This document shows positions 34,566 to 43,475 of a stretch of 64,000 nucleotides of DNA, one piece after another (position 1 is the first letter of the stretch; each line of letters opens with the position of its first letter). Position numbers and translations under genes: made by a program. The stretch comes from Nakamurella multipartita DSM 44233 (lineage in GTDB: Bacteria > Actinomycetota > Actinomycetes > Mycobacteriales > Nakamurellaceae), in the NCBI RefSeq assembly GCF_000024365.1, contig NC_013235.1, positions 372,001-436,000 of the forward strand, given 5' to 3'. The notes beneath the pieces were generated by a model. That model saw nothing but the letters and a program-made list of their open reading frames with translations, searched no databases and was not told where the DNA came from.

Positions 34566-35210
34566 CTTAGGGTTCCGGCGCCGTCACCGGAACCGGTGTT
34601 CTCACGGACTGAGGTGGTTCGCGGTCCGCTGGCAGGCGTACGGGATCCACCCTCCAGCGCCGTCCGGTCCGCCAGGTGATCCCATCGGGTGCTCTCCGCT
34701 CACACCGAGTTGATGACCTGCCTCCCCGGTGGATCGGTGCGGTCGAGCCGGCGGTGATGTCCGGGATGGTGCCGCCTCGAACCACGTCGTGTCCGACGGT
34801 GGCGAGGGTCCGCCGCTGTTGCAGTAGGTGGTGAGTTCTCCTTGGGACATCAGCCCGGGCCGCGGAACATACTGGCAGTTGCGCGCGGGGTCGTTGTACT
34901 GGTTCACCCCCGGCTCGGAGTAGCTCACGTTGCTGAAAGCTTGATCAACGATGACGGCGAGCCTGAGCGTGGGCGGCTCAACTGCATTCCAGCACCGAGA
35001 AGGTGACCGGCCGGTGGAGCGGCCCCCGACGGCGCCACATGGTCCGACCAACGCGACCGGGGACGCGCTCGACTGGGCGGACCGAGCGCTGAGCCCGACG
35101 CGTGGAACAAATTGTTCCATCACGATGAACGCCTCCCGGGTATGAGGAATTCGATCCAGGTGTCACCGATCCGCCCGCTGCTCGCACGTGTGTGCTGAGC
35201 GGCGCCGGCG
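34566..35210. other. Gene-poor stretch of about 645 bp
   Basis: Base composition is less G/C-biased than the neighbours. The only sizeable frame (34602-35123, minus, 173 codons) contains a protein-like centre (NQYNDPARNCQYVPRPGL, GELTTYCNSGG) but low-complexity ends and no convincing ribosome site. It may be the relic of a secreted protein gene. I could not identify it. Confidence 0.35.
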
Positions 35211-35780
35211 ATGAGCGCGCCCAGCGGAGTCAGTCACATCGCCATTGTGACCGGCGATCTCGATGGCTTTCGGGCCTTCTACGAGGACACCCTTGGTCTG
35301 CGGACCACCATTGTCTTCGGCGGCGGACCCGGTCATTCCCGGCAGGCGATCCTGATGGCCGGAGATGCCATGCTGCATGTCTTCGAGGTGGCCAATGACG
35401 CAGCGACCACCCAACGGGTGACTGCCGGGATGTTCGAACGGGGCCGGCTCGACCACCTGGGATTCACTGTGACCGACCTGGTTGCGCTGAGGGCGATTCG
35501 CGATCGGCTGCTGGCAGTGGATGCCTCCAGCGGCGACATCCGTTCCCTGGGGCCGATGCTCTCCTTGAGATTTGTCGATCCCGACGGCTCGGACGGCGAG
35601 CTCAATTGCTATAACACCAAATTCGACCCGTCAACGCTGCGTGACGAGGACGAGGTCATCGACCCGGACTGGCTCGTCCTGACCAAGCGAGCCCTGCAGC
35701 CCGGGGCTGGTACCGACCGCCGGCAACCCAGTGGTGCAGCCCGGCTTCACCCGCGAACCCATCGGAGGACAGGTAGATGA
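35211..35780 (+). CDS. VOC-family dioxygenase-like protein
   Basis: A 189-residue vicinal-oxygen-chelate protein. Both half-motifs are visible: SHIAIVTGDLDGFRAFYEDTLGL at the N-terminus (metal His near residue 9) and RLDHLGFTVTDLVALRAIRDRL with SLRFVDPDGSDGELNCY. The last 40 residues are Arg-rich and probably disordered. It overlaps the serine-hydrolase gene by four bases (ATGA), so the two are co-translated. The reaction catalysed is unknown. Confidence 0.8.
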   Translation: MSAPSGVSHIAIVTGDLDGFRAFYEDTLGLRTTIVFGGGPGHSRQAILMAGDAMLHVFEVANDAATTQRVTAGMFERGRLDHLGFTVTDLVALRAIRDRLLAVDASSGDIRSLGPMLSLRFVDPDGSDGELNCYNTKFDPSTLRDEDEVIDPDWLVLTKRALQPGAGTDRRQPSGAARLHPRTHRRTGR

Positions 35781-37222
35781 TCACCACGCGGCTCGGTTCG
35801 ACCGGCCGGACCATCAGCTCGCGACGTCGGCGAGCCATCGCCGGTGTCGGTGCCGCCGCCCTCCTGTTGGCAGTGGCGGCGTGCGGGAGCGGGAACCAAG
35901 CCGCCCCGATATCTGCCGATGCAACGACATCAGCGAACGCGGCACCGGTCAGTGGAACGACACCTGCTTCCACCGCACTGCGGTCGAGCACACCGCCGTC
36001 GAGCATACTGCCGTCGAGCACCGAGAGTTCACTGGCGGGAGCGACATCGGGACTCAAGCCCATCGACCAGGCCGCTTTGCAGCTTCTCGTGGACACCACC
36101 ATCAAAGATCAATTGATCCCCGGAGCGGTCCTTGTGCTGAGCACACCGCAGGGCGACTTCACCGTCTCCTCCGGCACCACCGAAATCGGGGTGCAAAGCC
36201 CGCCGGACGCGAATACTCATTTCCGGATCGCCTCGAACACCAAGACGATGACGGCGGCAGTGGTCCTGCAACTGGCCCAGGAAGGCAAGCTCGAGCTGAC
36301 CGACCCGGTGTCGAAGTACGTCTCGGGAGTGCCCGGCGGAGACAGCATCACCGTCGAGCAGCTGCTGAAGATGCGCACCGGGCTGTACAACTACACCAAC
36401 GCCCAGCAGATGGCGACCAGTCTGGATGACGACCCCACCAGGGAGTGGACACCGCAGGAGCTGCTGGACATCGCCTTCGCCCAGCCCGCCAATTTCGCCC
36501 CCGACGCGGAATTCGAGTACAGCAACACCAACTACGTCCTGTTGGGCCTGATCATCGAGAAGGTCGACGGTAAACCACTTGCCACGTCATTCCAGGACCG
36601 GCTGTTCGGGCCGCTGGGTATGACGAACACCGAACTACCTGCCGGCGCGTCATTCACGATTCCGGACCCCTTTGCGCACGGGTACCTCTATGGCAGCTCG
36701 TCCATTGCCCTTTTCGGAGAGCCGGCCTACACGCCCGAACAGATCGCCGCGGCCAAAGATGGCACCCTGCAGCCCACCGACTACACCGACGTCAACCATT
36801 CCTTCGCCTTCGGGGCGGGCAACGTCATCTCCACCGCCCACGATCTCGTCACCTGGACGAAGGCGCTGGTGGGCGGCCAGGTCCTCGACGCCGAATACCA
36901 GAAGTTGTGGCTCGACAGCCCGCAGATGGAGGACCCCGACAAGCCCGGCGGCCTGTGGTACGGCTACGGCATCACCAGGCAGTCCTGGGGATCCAACAAT
37001 TTGATCTATCACGGCGGTGAGACCGCCGGCTACAACTCGAAGATGGCTGTCGAAACCACCAACGACGTGACCCTGGTGCTGTGGACCACCCTGACCGTCG
37101 ACGTGGACAAGGAGCAGCAGACCGCCAACACGCTGATGCTCAAAGTCCTGGACCAGATCATGGTGCAGTCTCCACTCGCAGTGACCGCAGCTGATCTCAC
37201 CGCGCCGCCAACCACCGGATGA
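35777..37222 (+). CDS. Beta-lactamase/DD-peptidase-family lipoprotein
   Basis: A 481-residue exported serine hydrolase. The N-terminus has a twin-arginine-like RRRR stretch, a hydrophobic core and a lipobox LAVAAC with Cys36, followed by a Ser/Thr/Pro-rich linker to about residue 90. The catalytic domain shows SxxK (Ser153, Lys156 in IASNTKTM), YSNTNY as the YxN motif and YHGGETAGYN as the HxG motif. This is the class C beta-lactamase/D-Ala-D-Ala carboxypeptidase clan; members may be peptidases, esterases or beta-lactamases. It is followed by two further exported proteins, which suggests a small secreted-hydrolase operon. Confidence 0.87.
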   Translation: MITTRLGSTGRTISSRRRRAIAGVGAAALLLAVAACGSGNQAAPISADATTSANAAPVSGTTPASTALRSSTPPSSILPSSTESSLAGATSGLKPIDQAALQLLVDTTIKDQLIPGAVLVLSTPQGDFTVSSGTTEIGVQSPPDANTHFRIASNTKTMTAAVVLQLAQEGKLELTDPVSKYVSGVPGGDSITVEQLLKMRTGLYNYTNAQQMATSLDDDPTREWTPQELLDIAFAQPANFAPDAEFEYSNTNYVLLGLIIEKVDGKPLATSFQDRLFGPLGMTNTELPAGASFTIPDPFAHGYLYGSSSIALFGEPAYTPEQIAAAKDGTLQPTDYTDVNHSFAFGAGNVISTAHDLVTWTKALVGGQVLDAEYQKLWLDSPQMEDPDKPGGLWYGYGITRQSWGSNNLIYHGGETAGYNSKMAVETTNDVTLVLWTTLTVDVDKEQQTANTLMLKVLDQIMVQSPLAVTAADLTAPPTTG

Positions 37223-37271
37223 CCACATCGCACGGACCCGCACTTCGCCGCTACTCCCGAGGAGAACCGCT

Positions 37272-38893
37272 GTGACCACCTCAGTGCAGAACCGGGGGCG
37301 GACGACCGCGGTCGCCGCAGCCACCGTGCTGGCCCTGTTCGCCGCGGGCTGCACCAGTGGCTCCGATCAGCCTTCGACCTCCGCCGGTACCGCAACATCC
37401 AGCGGCAATGCCGGTGGCGCAACGACATCCGGGAGTTCGGCGGTGTCCCCGAGCTCCGGGACCGCGACCACCGGTATCGATTGGACCTCCTGCGGTGAAC
37501 GGCTGGAATGCGCCACTGTGCCGGTGCCGTTGGATTGGGCGGACCCGGGCGGCGAGCAGATCAACCTGGCCGTGATCAAGCAACTGGCCAGCAAACCCGA
37601 TCAGCGGATCGGCACGATGTTCCTGGACCCGGGAGGCCCTGGCGATACCGGAATCGGCCTGATCCGCGGCGGCGGCGACGACATCGACAAATGGGGTGAC
37701 GGCCGGTTCGACCTGATCGCCTGGGATCCACGCGGTACCCATGCCAGCTCACCGGTCAAATGTTTTGCCACCGACGCCGACGCTGCGACCTTCTGGGACG
37801 GCGTGGCGCTTCCGTCCACACCGGATGAATCCACGGTCTATGCCGCGAGGATGAAGACCTCGCGCAGCGGTGCGGCGAGGCGATGGGCCCGCTGCTGTCA
37901 CACATCTCGACCGCAGACATGGTGCGGGACATGGATCGGCTCCGGGAGCTCAACGGCGACGAGACCATCACCTACGCGGGTCTGTCCTACGGAACGTTCA
38001 TTGGGCAGATGTACGCCAACATGTACCCCGATCGGGTGCGGGCGATGATGCTCGAAGGCGTCGTCTACCCACTCGACTACCTGACCAGCGCCGAAACCAG
38101 GTCCTCCAACGACGCCGCCGGCACCGACCAGGTCTTCAACCAGTTCCTGACCCTGTGCGATCAGGCGGGTCCGGACAAGTGTGCGCTGGCGGGCCACGGT
38201 GAGCCCGCCGCCGCGCGGGTCGCCCGGCTCTTCGCCCAGGTGAAGGCGGCGCCGATCCCCGCTCCCAACGCGAGCCCGCCCGATGAACTGCACTACAGCG
38301 ATCTCAAGATCTCCTCTTTTCCGGCCATGCGGGATCCGCAGACCTGGCCTCAGTACGCAGCCGATCTCAACGCCGCGGTCGACGGCGACGTCACGGCGCT
38401 GGTGACGGCGGCCCAGGAGTCCCGCTCACCGGCAGCGTATGACGAGGCAACGAAGTCCGCGGCGATCTCCTGCCTGGACGGCCCGGCGAGCAAGACCGTG
38501 GATGACTGGCCGACGGTGGTCGGCAACCTCGACGCCAGCAGCGTGATGTCCGGATCCGTCCAGGGCTGGTGGCTGTGGGCGCCCTGTGCGGCGAACTGGC
38601 CGGCCAGCAGCGACGACCGGTACACCGGACCCTGGGACACCCAGACGAAGGAACCGATCCTGCTGATCAACAACCGGTACGACCCGAACACCGCGTACCG
38701 CAACGCTGTTCGCTCCTAGCTGTTGCTCGGCAATGCCGTCCTGCTCACCAGTGAGGGCTACGGCCATCTCAGCTTCAACAACCCCAGTGCGTGCATCGAG
38801 GCGGCACCGACGGCCTATCTGGTCGACCTCGAAACGCCCGCTCCCGGCACCGTGTGCCAGGCCGACCAACAGCCGTTCAACTTCACGTCATGA
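37272..38893 (+). pseudogene. TAP-like secreted alpha/beta hydrolase, broken
   Basis: A lipoprotein (LFAAGC lipobox near residue 20) of the tripeptidyl-aminopeptidase-like hydrolase family. It has DWTSCGERLECATVPVPLDW, LDPGGPGDTG and DLIAWDPRGTHAS in the first frame. At about 37842-37850 the frame shifts by one base. The second frame carries the GLSYGTFIGQMYANMYPDRV nucleophile elbow, LLINNRYDPNTAYRNA with the acid, then an in-frame TAG at 38717-38719. After the stop the same frame continues with AVLLTSEGYGHLSFNN (catalytic His) to a stop at 38891-38893 that overlaps the next gene. Two independent lesions make real decay more likely than error. Confidence 0.85.
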
Positions 38894-40119
38894 ACAGGGG
38901 CAACAGCTTTCGAGTCGCCCTGATCACCGCGGTGTTCGCGCTGGCTCTCGGCGCCGCTTCCTGCACGAGCTCCAGCACGACCGACACCGCGGCGACCGGA
39001 GGAACGCCGACGGACACGGTCCTGACCACGACCGCCGCCGAGCATCCGAGCGCGATCCTGGTCCAGCCGATCCACGACGCCCAGATCGTCCCCGGAGACG
39101 ACGGGAAGGACCACGTCGAGTACGAACTCCTGGTCGTCAACGTGTATTTCGACCCGGTCACCTTGACGAGCCTGACGGTTCTCGACCCGGCAGGTAAGGA
39201 GATCGGACGGATCACCGGCGCCACCCTTGCCGCTGCGACCCAGGCGCTCCTGACGAGGACACTAACGCCCGCGATCGATCCGTCGGCAGCCGTCGCCGTT
39301 GATGTCGACCTCGCGGTGGAGCCGGGCACCGCGCCGGAAAGGGTGACGCATCGGATCGACTACACGGTCACGGACCCCAAGCGCGCAGTGATCATCGACA
39401 TCGGCGATACCGTCGTCAACGGCCCTGAGGTCGCAATCGATCGCCGGGCGCCTGTCGTGATCGCGCCCCCGCTGGCGGGAGACGGTTGGGTCGTCTCGAG
39501 CGGGTGCTGCAGCCCGAATGTCCACCGGGATACCCGACTGGCGATCAACGGCGACCACATCGGGACCCCCGAAACGTTCGCGATCGACTGGGTACGGGTC
39601 AGGAACGACCGGATCTACGACGGAGATGGGTCGCAGAACGAACAGCACTACGCCTTCGGCGCTGACATCCTCGCCGTGGCTGATGCCACCGTGGTCATCG
39701 TCCAGGATGGTGAGCCGGAGCAGTTGCCTGACGTCAGGCTGGTCCCGGAGAAGAGCACCGAGTTGGCCGGCAACCTGGTGATTCTCGAGTTGGAGCCCGG
39801 TGTCTTCGCCGCCTACGCCCACCTCCAGCCGGGCAGCATCACGGTGAAGGTCGGCGACAAGGTCAAGGTGGGTCAGCACCTCGCCAACCTCGGGAACTCT
39901 GGCAACTCGAGCGGCCCGCACCTGCACTTCGGCCTGCTCGACCAGGCCAATATGTTCACCGGGCGGAGCCTGCCGTACGTCCTGCAACAGTTCACGCTGG
40001 TGGGCGCCGTGAACTTAGAGACATCGACGGGCGACCACCTGGTGATCGCGCCTGAGTCGAGGGATGTCACCCGCGCCTATCCGTTGCACGGCGGCATCCT
40101 GGACATCCCCGAAAGCTGA
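38890..40119 (+). CDS. M23 (LytM-type) peptidase-domain lipoprotein
   Basis: A 409-residue secreted lipoprotein (ALGAASC lipobox near residue 24). The C-terminal third has YAHLQPGSITVKVGDKVKVGQHLANLGNSGNSSGPHLHFG, the M23 core with HLHFG as the second zinc motif. The first zinc His is probably in NEQHYAFGADI, which is a variant of the usual HxGxD. The function may be cell-wall cleavage or, if the site is incomplete, a binding role. The middle part (about 60-230) is beta-rich with no recognised domain. The ATG at 38890 overlaps the stop of the broken hydrolase. Confidence 0.82.
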   Translation: MNRGNSFRVALITAVFALALGAASCTSSSTTDTAATGGTPTDTVLTTTAAEHPSAILVQPIHDAQIVPGDDGKDHVEYELLVVNVYFDPVTLTSLTVLDPAGKEIGRITGATLAAATQALLTRTLTPAIDPSAAVAVDVDLAVEPGTAPERVTHRIDYTVTDPKRAVIIDIGDTVVNGPEVAIDRRAPVVIAPPLAGDGWVVSSGCCSPNVHRDTRLAINGDHIGTPETFAIDWVRVRNDRIYDGDGSQNEQHYAFGADILAVADATVVIVQDGEPEQLPDVRLVPEKSTELAGNLVILELEPGVFAAYAHLQPGSITVKVGDKVKVGQHLANLGNSGNSSGPHLHFGLLDQANMFTGRSLPYVLQQFTLVGAVNLETSTGDHLVIAPESRDVTRAYPLHGGILDIPES

Positions 40120-40248
40120 CCGATCCCGACGTGGACCGAGGAGTTGGCAGCGCTGGCCGGTCGCCGGCTGGGCCGGGTCTGGTGGGTCGACGAAGGCGCG
40201 GCCGGCGGTGTCCTGTTGGCAGCCGTAGGTGCATCCTGGTTTGCGGTG

Positions 40249-40677
40249 TCACCCGCCCGTGACGGTGGTGCCGTCAGACAGGACGGGCGAGATGAGCCCG
40301 AAGATGTTCCCGTCGGGATCGTGCAGGTAGCCAACCCGACCGATGCCTTGCATGTCCGACAATGGCAGTGCTTCGGTGCCGCCGAGGTCGAGCCCCTTCT
40401 GGAACAGGTCGTCAACGTTTCCCTCGACCCCGACGACGAAGTTGCAGCCGTTCACGGCTGCTCCCCGGCCCGGCGCCGGACCTTGCCGCTGCGTGAGTCC
40501 GCCGTTGATGCCCGTTCCGGGCGTGTTGAGCCCGATCGCACCTTCGCCGGTGTCGATGGCCCAGTACGGCATGTCCCCGAATTGGGTGAACTTCCAGCCG
40601 AGCAGCCCACCGTAGTACTTGATGAGCAACGGCGGTTCGGACGCATGGATCTCGAAGTGCACGACCAGGTTCGCCAC
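40249..40677 (-). CDS. VOC-family protein
   Basis: A 142-residue glyoxalase/bleomycin-resistance-like protein with VVHFEIHASEPPLLIKYYGGLLGWKF, YWAIDTGEGAIGLNTPG and the closing GYLHDPDGNIFGLISP motif. The GTG at 40677 is chosen because a GGGAGGG site precedes it; a GTG at 40692 is also in frame. The activity is unknown. It is convergent with the M23 gene and isolated upstream. Confidence 0.8.
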   Translation of the reverse strand: MANLVVHFEIHASEPPLLIKYYGGLLGWKFTQFGDMPYWAIDTGEGAIGLNTPGTGINGGLTQRQGPAPGRGAAVNGCNFVVGVEGNVDDLFQKGLDLGGTEALPLSDMQGIGRVGYLHDPDGNIFGLISPVLSDGTTVTGG

Positions 40678-40692
40678 GAAACCCTCCCTCAC

Positions 40693-41102
40693 ACTCTGGG
40701 TGCTTCGAAACTACGCCAAGCTCCGTCGGGGCACCCCTCGGCCGGTCGGGGTCACTGAGTGAAGCGTCGCCGCAGCACTGGCGTGGACAGTCGGTCGAAC
40801 TCCCCGATGACCATGAGTGGTCCCTGATGGTCGATGGTCGGTCCCCGGGATGGCGATCGAGCACTGATCGCGCCGCTTGCGTGTACGACCGGTATTCAAC
40901 GGGTGGGACATCGCGCGTCAGCCGACCGCCAAGAATACTGGCCGCCGAATACCGTATCTCTCGGAAGAGGCTACCTGGCCCAACTAGTGGGAGGTACCAC
41001 GTCTGACGCTTCCGGTTCGCTCAATGACATGGGCTGCTTCGCCACTGGTCGGGCCGGGTGGTGACACCGATCCGGCCTCAGTGCAATCGACCGACAAGCG
41101 GG
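40693..41102. other. Intergenic stretch of about 410 bp
   Basis: No gene was recognised. The region holds the promoter of the VOC gene and the 3' flank of the permease gene. It has somewhat lower G/C than its surroundings, and no repeats or strong hairpins were noticed. Confidence 0.4.
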
Positions 41103-42251
41103 TCAAGATCGGGCCGAGGAGCGTCCGCTGCTCTGCATCCGGGTGAGCATGTGCGGTCCGCCGGTGCGCAGGAACCGCAGGACGAGAGCGCCGGCGAGGA
41201 CAAGCGCGGCGATGTTGAGCCAGGTGGTGTAGTTCCAGCTGACGCCGGTGTGCAGGACCGTTGCATCCCGCGAGTCGGGAATCAAGTTGGCCACTCCGAA
41301 GATCAGTTCGACACAATAGCCGGCCGCGACCATGGACGCATAGAAGACTGCGGTCACCACCAGCATCATCCGCAGGCCGTAATAGCGGCGGTAGATGTTC
41401 AGAATCGGCAGGATGAGCAGATCTGCGAGAAGGAACGCCACGACGCCGCCAAAACTGATGCCGCCGTTCCACAGCACCGCGGCGAGCGGGACGTTGCCGA
41501 CGGAGCAGACGAACGAGGCCACCGCCACGATGGGTCCGATCAGGGGTCCCCACAGCGCCGACCAGACCGGCTCGTCGGCCAGGAACAGCCTGTTCCAGAA
41601 GTCGGTGGGCACCCATGCAGCCATCGCGCCGGCGATCAGCAGACCGATGATCAGATCCCGGAGGATGGCCGCCCACTCCATCACAAACACATGGGCGACA
41701 GCGGTGTATCCGGGACCGGAGAAAAGCCGTTCGGTGAAGGATCCCTTCTGTTGAATGGACATGTCCATCGCGGCATGACCTTCCATCGCACCGGCCACCC
41801 CCCGATCGGCCTGACCCCGGGCCGACCGGACGAGCCGCTCACGCAGGATCAGGCGGAAGAGCACTGCGACGAAGACGATCATCAGTGGCCCGCCGACGAA
41901 CTCGGCGAGGGTGAACTGCCAGCCCAGCAGCAGGGCCAGGATCACCCCGAGTTCGATGACCAGGTTGGTGGAGGCGATCTCGAACGCCATCGCGGCGGTG
42001 AAGTCCGCGCCTTTGCGGAACAGTGACCGGGCTAGCGCAACCGCCGCGTAGGAGCAGGACGACGAGCAGGCGCCTAGGCCGGCCGCAGTGGCCAGCGTGC
42101 GCGGCCGAGCGTCACCCAGGAGGCGGACGATGGCGGACTTTCGCACCACGGCCTGGATCACCGCGGACAACGTGAACCCGAGAATCAACGCCCAGAGCAT
42201 CTGCCAAGCCATTGATCCGGCGGCGGCCAGTGCGTCCAGGATGGCATCCAC
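41103..42251 (-). CDS. Permease of the UPF0718/ArsP-like family
   Basis: A 382-residue membrane protein with about ten helices in two related halves. The family landmarks are GACSSSCSYAAVALARSLFRKGADFTAAMAFEIASTNLV in the first half (three cysteines) and FVCSVGNVPLAAVLW in the second half. UPF0718 permeases include ArsP, an exporter of trivalent organoarsenicals, and homologues next to metal- or sulfur-resistance genes. The substrate cannot be fixed here, as no ars genes are adjacent. The central loop (about residues 140-175) is soluble. It is isolated, with gaps of about 400 bp on each side. Confidence 0.8.
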   Translation of the reverse strand: MDAILDALAAAGSMAWQMLWALILGFTLSAVIQAVVRKSAIVRLLGDARPRTLATAAGLGACSSSCSYAAVALARSLFRKGADFTAAMAFEIASTNLVIELGVILALLLGWQFTLAEFVGGPLMIVFVAVLFRLILRERLVRSARGQADRGVAGAMEGHAAMDMSIQQKGSFTERLFSGPGYTAVAHVFVMEWAAILRDLIIGLLIAGAMAAWVPTDFWNRLFLADEPVWSALWGPLIGPIVAVASFVCSVGNVPLAAVLWNGGISFGGVVAFLLADLLILPILNIYRRYYGLRMMLVVTAVFYASMVAAGYCVELIFGVANLIPDSRDATVLHTGVSWNYTTWLNIAALVLAGALVLRFLRTGGPHMLTRMQSSGRSSARS

Positions 42252-42665
42252 GACGTGCCCCCTCCCGGTGCGGGTCGTTCAGGTTCGATGGGTACGAGCT
42301 CGGCCCCGATTCACCACGACACCTGCGCACCGCCCAATCACTTGACGATGGTCGGTCAGTGCCCGAGCCGCGGCCCCATCAATCCTGATCTGCAGTGTTT
42401 GTACTCACGCAATGGCATGTGGATCGCAACCACTCACACCGGTCAGGCCATCGATGCGCGACTCGCGGAGCCTCTGGCGCACTGTCCCTAGGCTCGATAG
42501 GCTCCAGATGGCAATTGAAGCAATCGATCCCGAGTTGTCGACCTCGCCGGCTGGCCGTCAGCGGCCGCCTCCGGTGGGTTCATCCCTCGGTTGACCCGAG
42601 AATCGTGAGCGCCAGCCGCGGGCTCGAAAGCTATCTCCAGTTGAGGGCGACGAAAGAAGGGTCCG
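42252..42665. other. Intergenic stretch of about 415 bp
   Basis: No gene was recognised. It contains the divergent promoters of the permease and of the small gene at 42666. Confidence 0.4.
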
Positions 42666-43073
42666 ATGGGCAACATCACCGACATCCCGCGACCGGCGGT
42701 GCTCGACCCGCACCGGCCACTGCGCCGGCATGGAACCGAGCTCTTCGCCGACAACCGACCCGAGGCGGAGGTGCTGCGCCAGGCGCTCGAGGATTCGTGC
42801 GCCTACGCGGACCAACTGTGGCAGACGCTCAATTACCTACGCGAGTACCTGATGCTCAGCTTGCCGCCCGAATCGACGGCGACGGGAGCCGGCCGGATGG
42901 GGGCCAGCCCGTATGGTCCGGACGACGACGAAGGATGGCAAGCCTGGATGCAGGCATTCGCTGCGACGACATCGGTCCTGTGTGGGCCCAACGGCGACGG
43001 CGGTTTCGGGTTCAGCCGAGCCCGTCTGGAAGCGCAGCATCGAGGATTTCACCCGCACTCCGGTCAGGGGTGA
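42666..43073 (+). CDS. Hypothetical protein
   Basis: A 135-residue soluble protein with no recognised family. It begins MGNITDIPRPAVLDPHRPLRR, has an acidic helical middle (EVLRQALEDSCAYADQLWQTLNYLREYL) and a Gly-rich end. A GAAAGAAGG site precedes the ATG, and codon bias is consistent with coding. It converges with the epsilon-subunit gene. Confidence 0.55.
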   Translation: MGNITDIPRPAVLDPHRPLRRHGTELFADNRPEAEVLRQALEDSCAYADQLWQTLNYLREYLMLSLPPESTATGAGRMGASPYGPDDDEGWQAWMQAFAATTSVLCGPNGDGGFGFSRARLEAQHRGFHPHSGQG

Positions 43074-43080
43074 GCGGCGA

Positions 43081-43473
43081 TCAGATGGGTTCGCCGAAAG
43101 CAAGTAGTTGTGCGCGAGCGCGTCGGAGTTCGGCCTCTGCCTCGGCCGAGTTGGTGCCCTGAGCCTTGGCCCTCTCGTACGCTGCGCGAGCCTTGGTGAC
43201 GTCGATCTCTTCGCGCAGTTCGGCGTCCTCGGCCAGAATGGCGACTCCTTCCTTGGTGACGGACAGGAACCCACCATGAACGGCGACGCTGAGCACGTTC
43301 CCTTCCGGCTCGACGATCCGGGCGGCGAATCCCTCCCGAAGACGCCCAAGGAGCGGGGCATGGCCGGGCATGATGCCGATGTCGCCCTCTACGGTTCTCG
43401 CGACCACGATCTGGGCGCGCCCGGACCAGATTTCTCGCTCCGCCGCAACCAGATCGACCTGCATGTCCGCCAT
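43081..43473 (-). CDS. atpC: ATP synthase epsilon subunit, stand-alone copy
   Basis: A 130-residue F1 epsilon subunit, which couples rotation and inhibits ATP hydrolysis. The beta-sandwich has MQVDLVAAEREIWSGRAQIVVARTVEGDIGIMPGHAPLLGRL and VLSVAVHGGFLSVTKEGVAILAEDAELREEID. The C-terminal helical hairpin (AAYERAKAQGTNSAEAEAELRRARAQL) follows, so the protein is complete. No other ATP synthase gene is near: it follows the GH15 gene by two bases. That is unusual, as atpC normally closes the atp operon. It may be a second copy or a relocated one. Confidence 0.87.
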   Translation of the reverse strand: MADMQVDLVAAEREIWSGRAQIVVARTVEGDIGIMPGHAPLLGRLREGFAARIVEPEGNVLSVAVHGGFLSVTKEGVAILAEDAELREEIDVTKARAAYERAKAQGTNSAEAEAELRRARAQLLAFGEPI

Positions 43474-43475
43474 CG

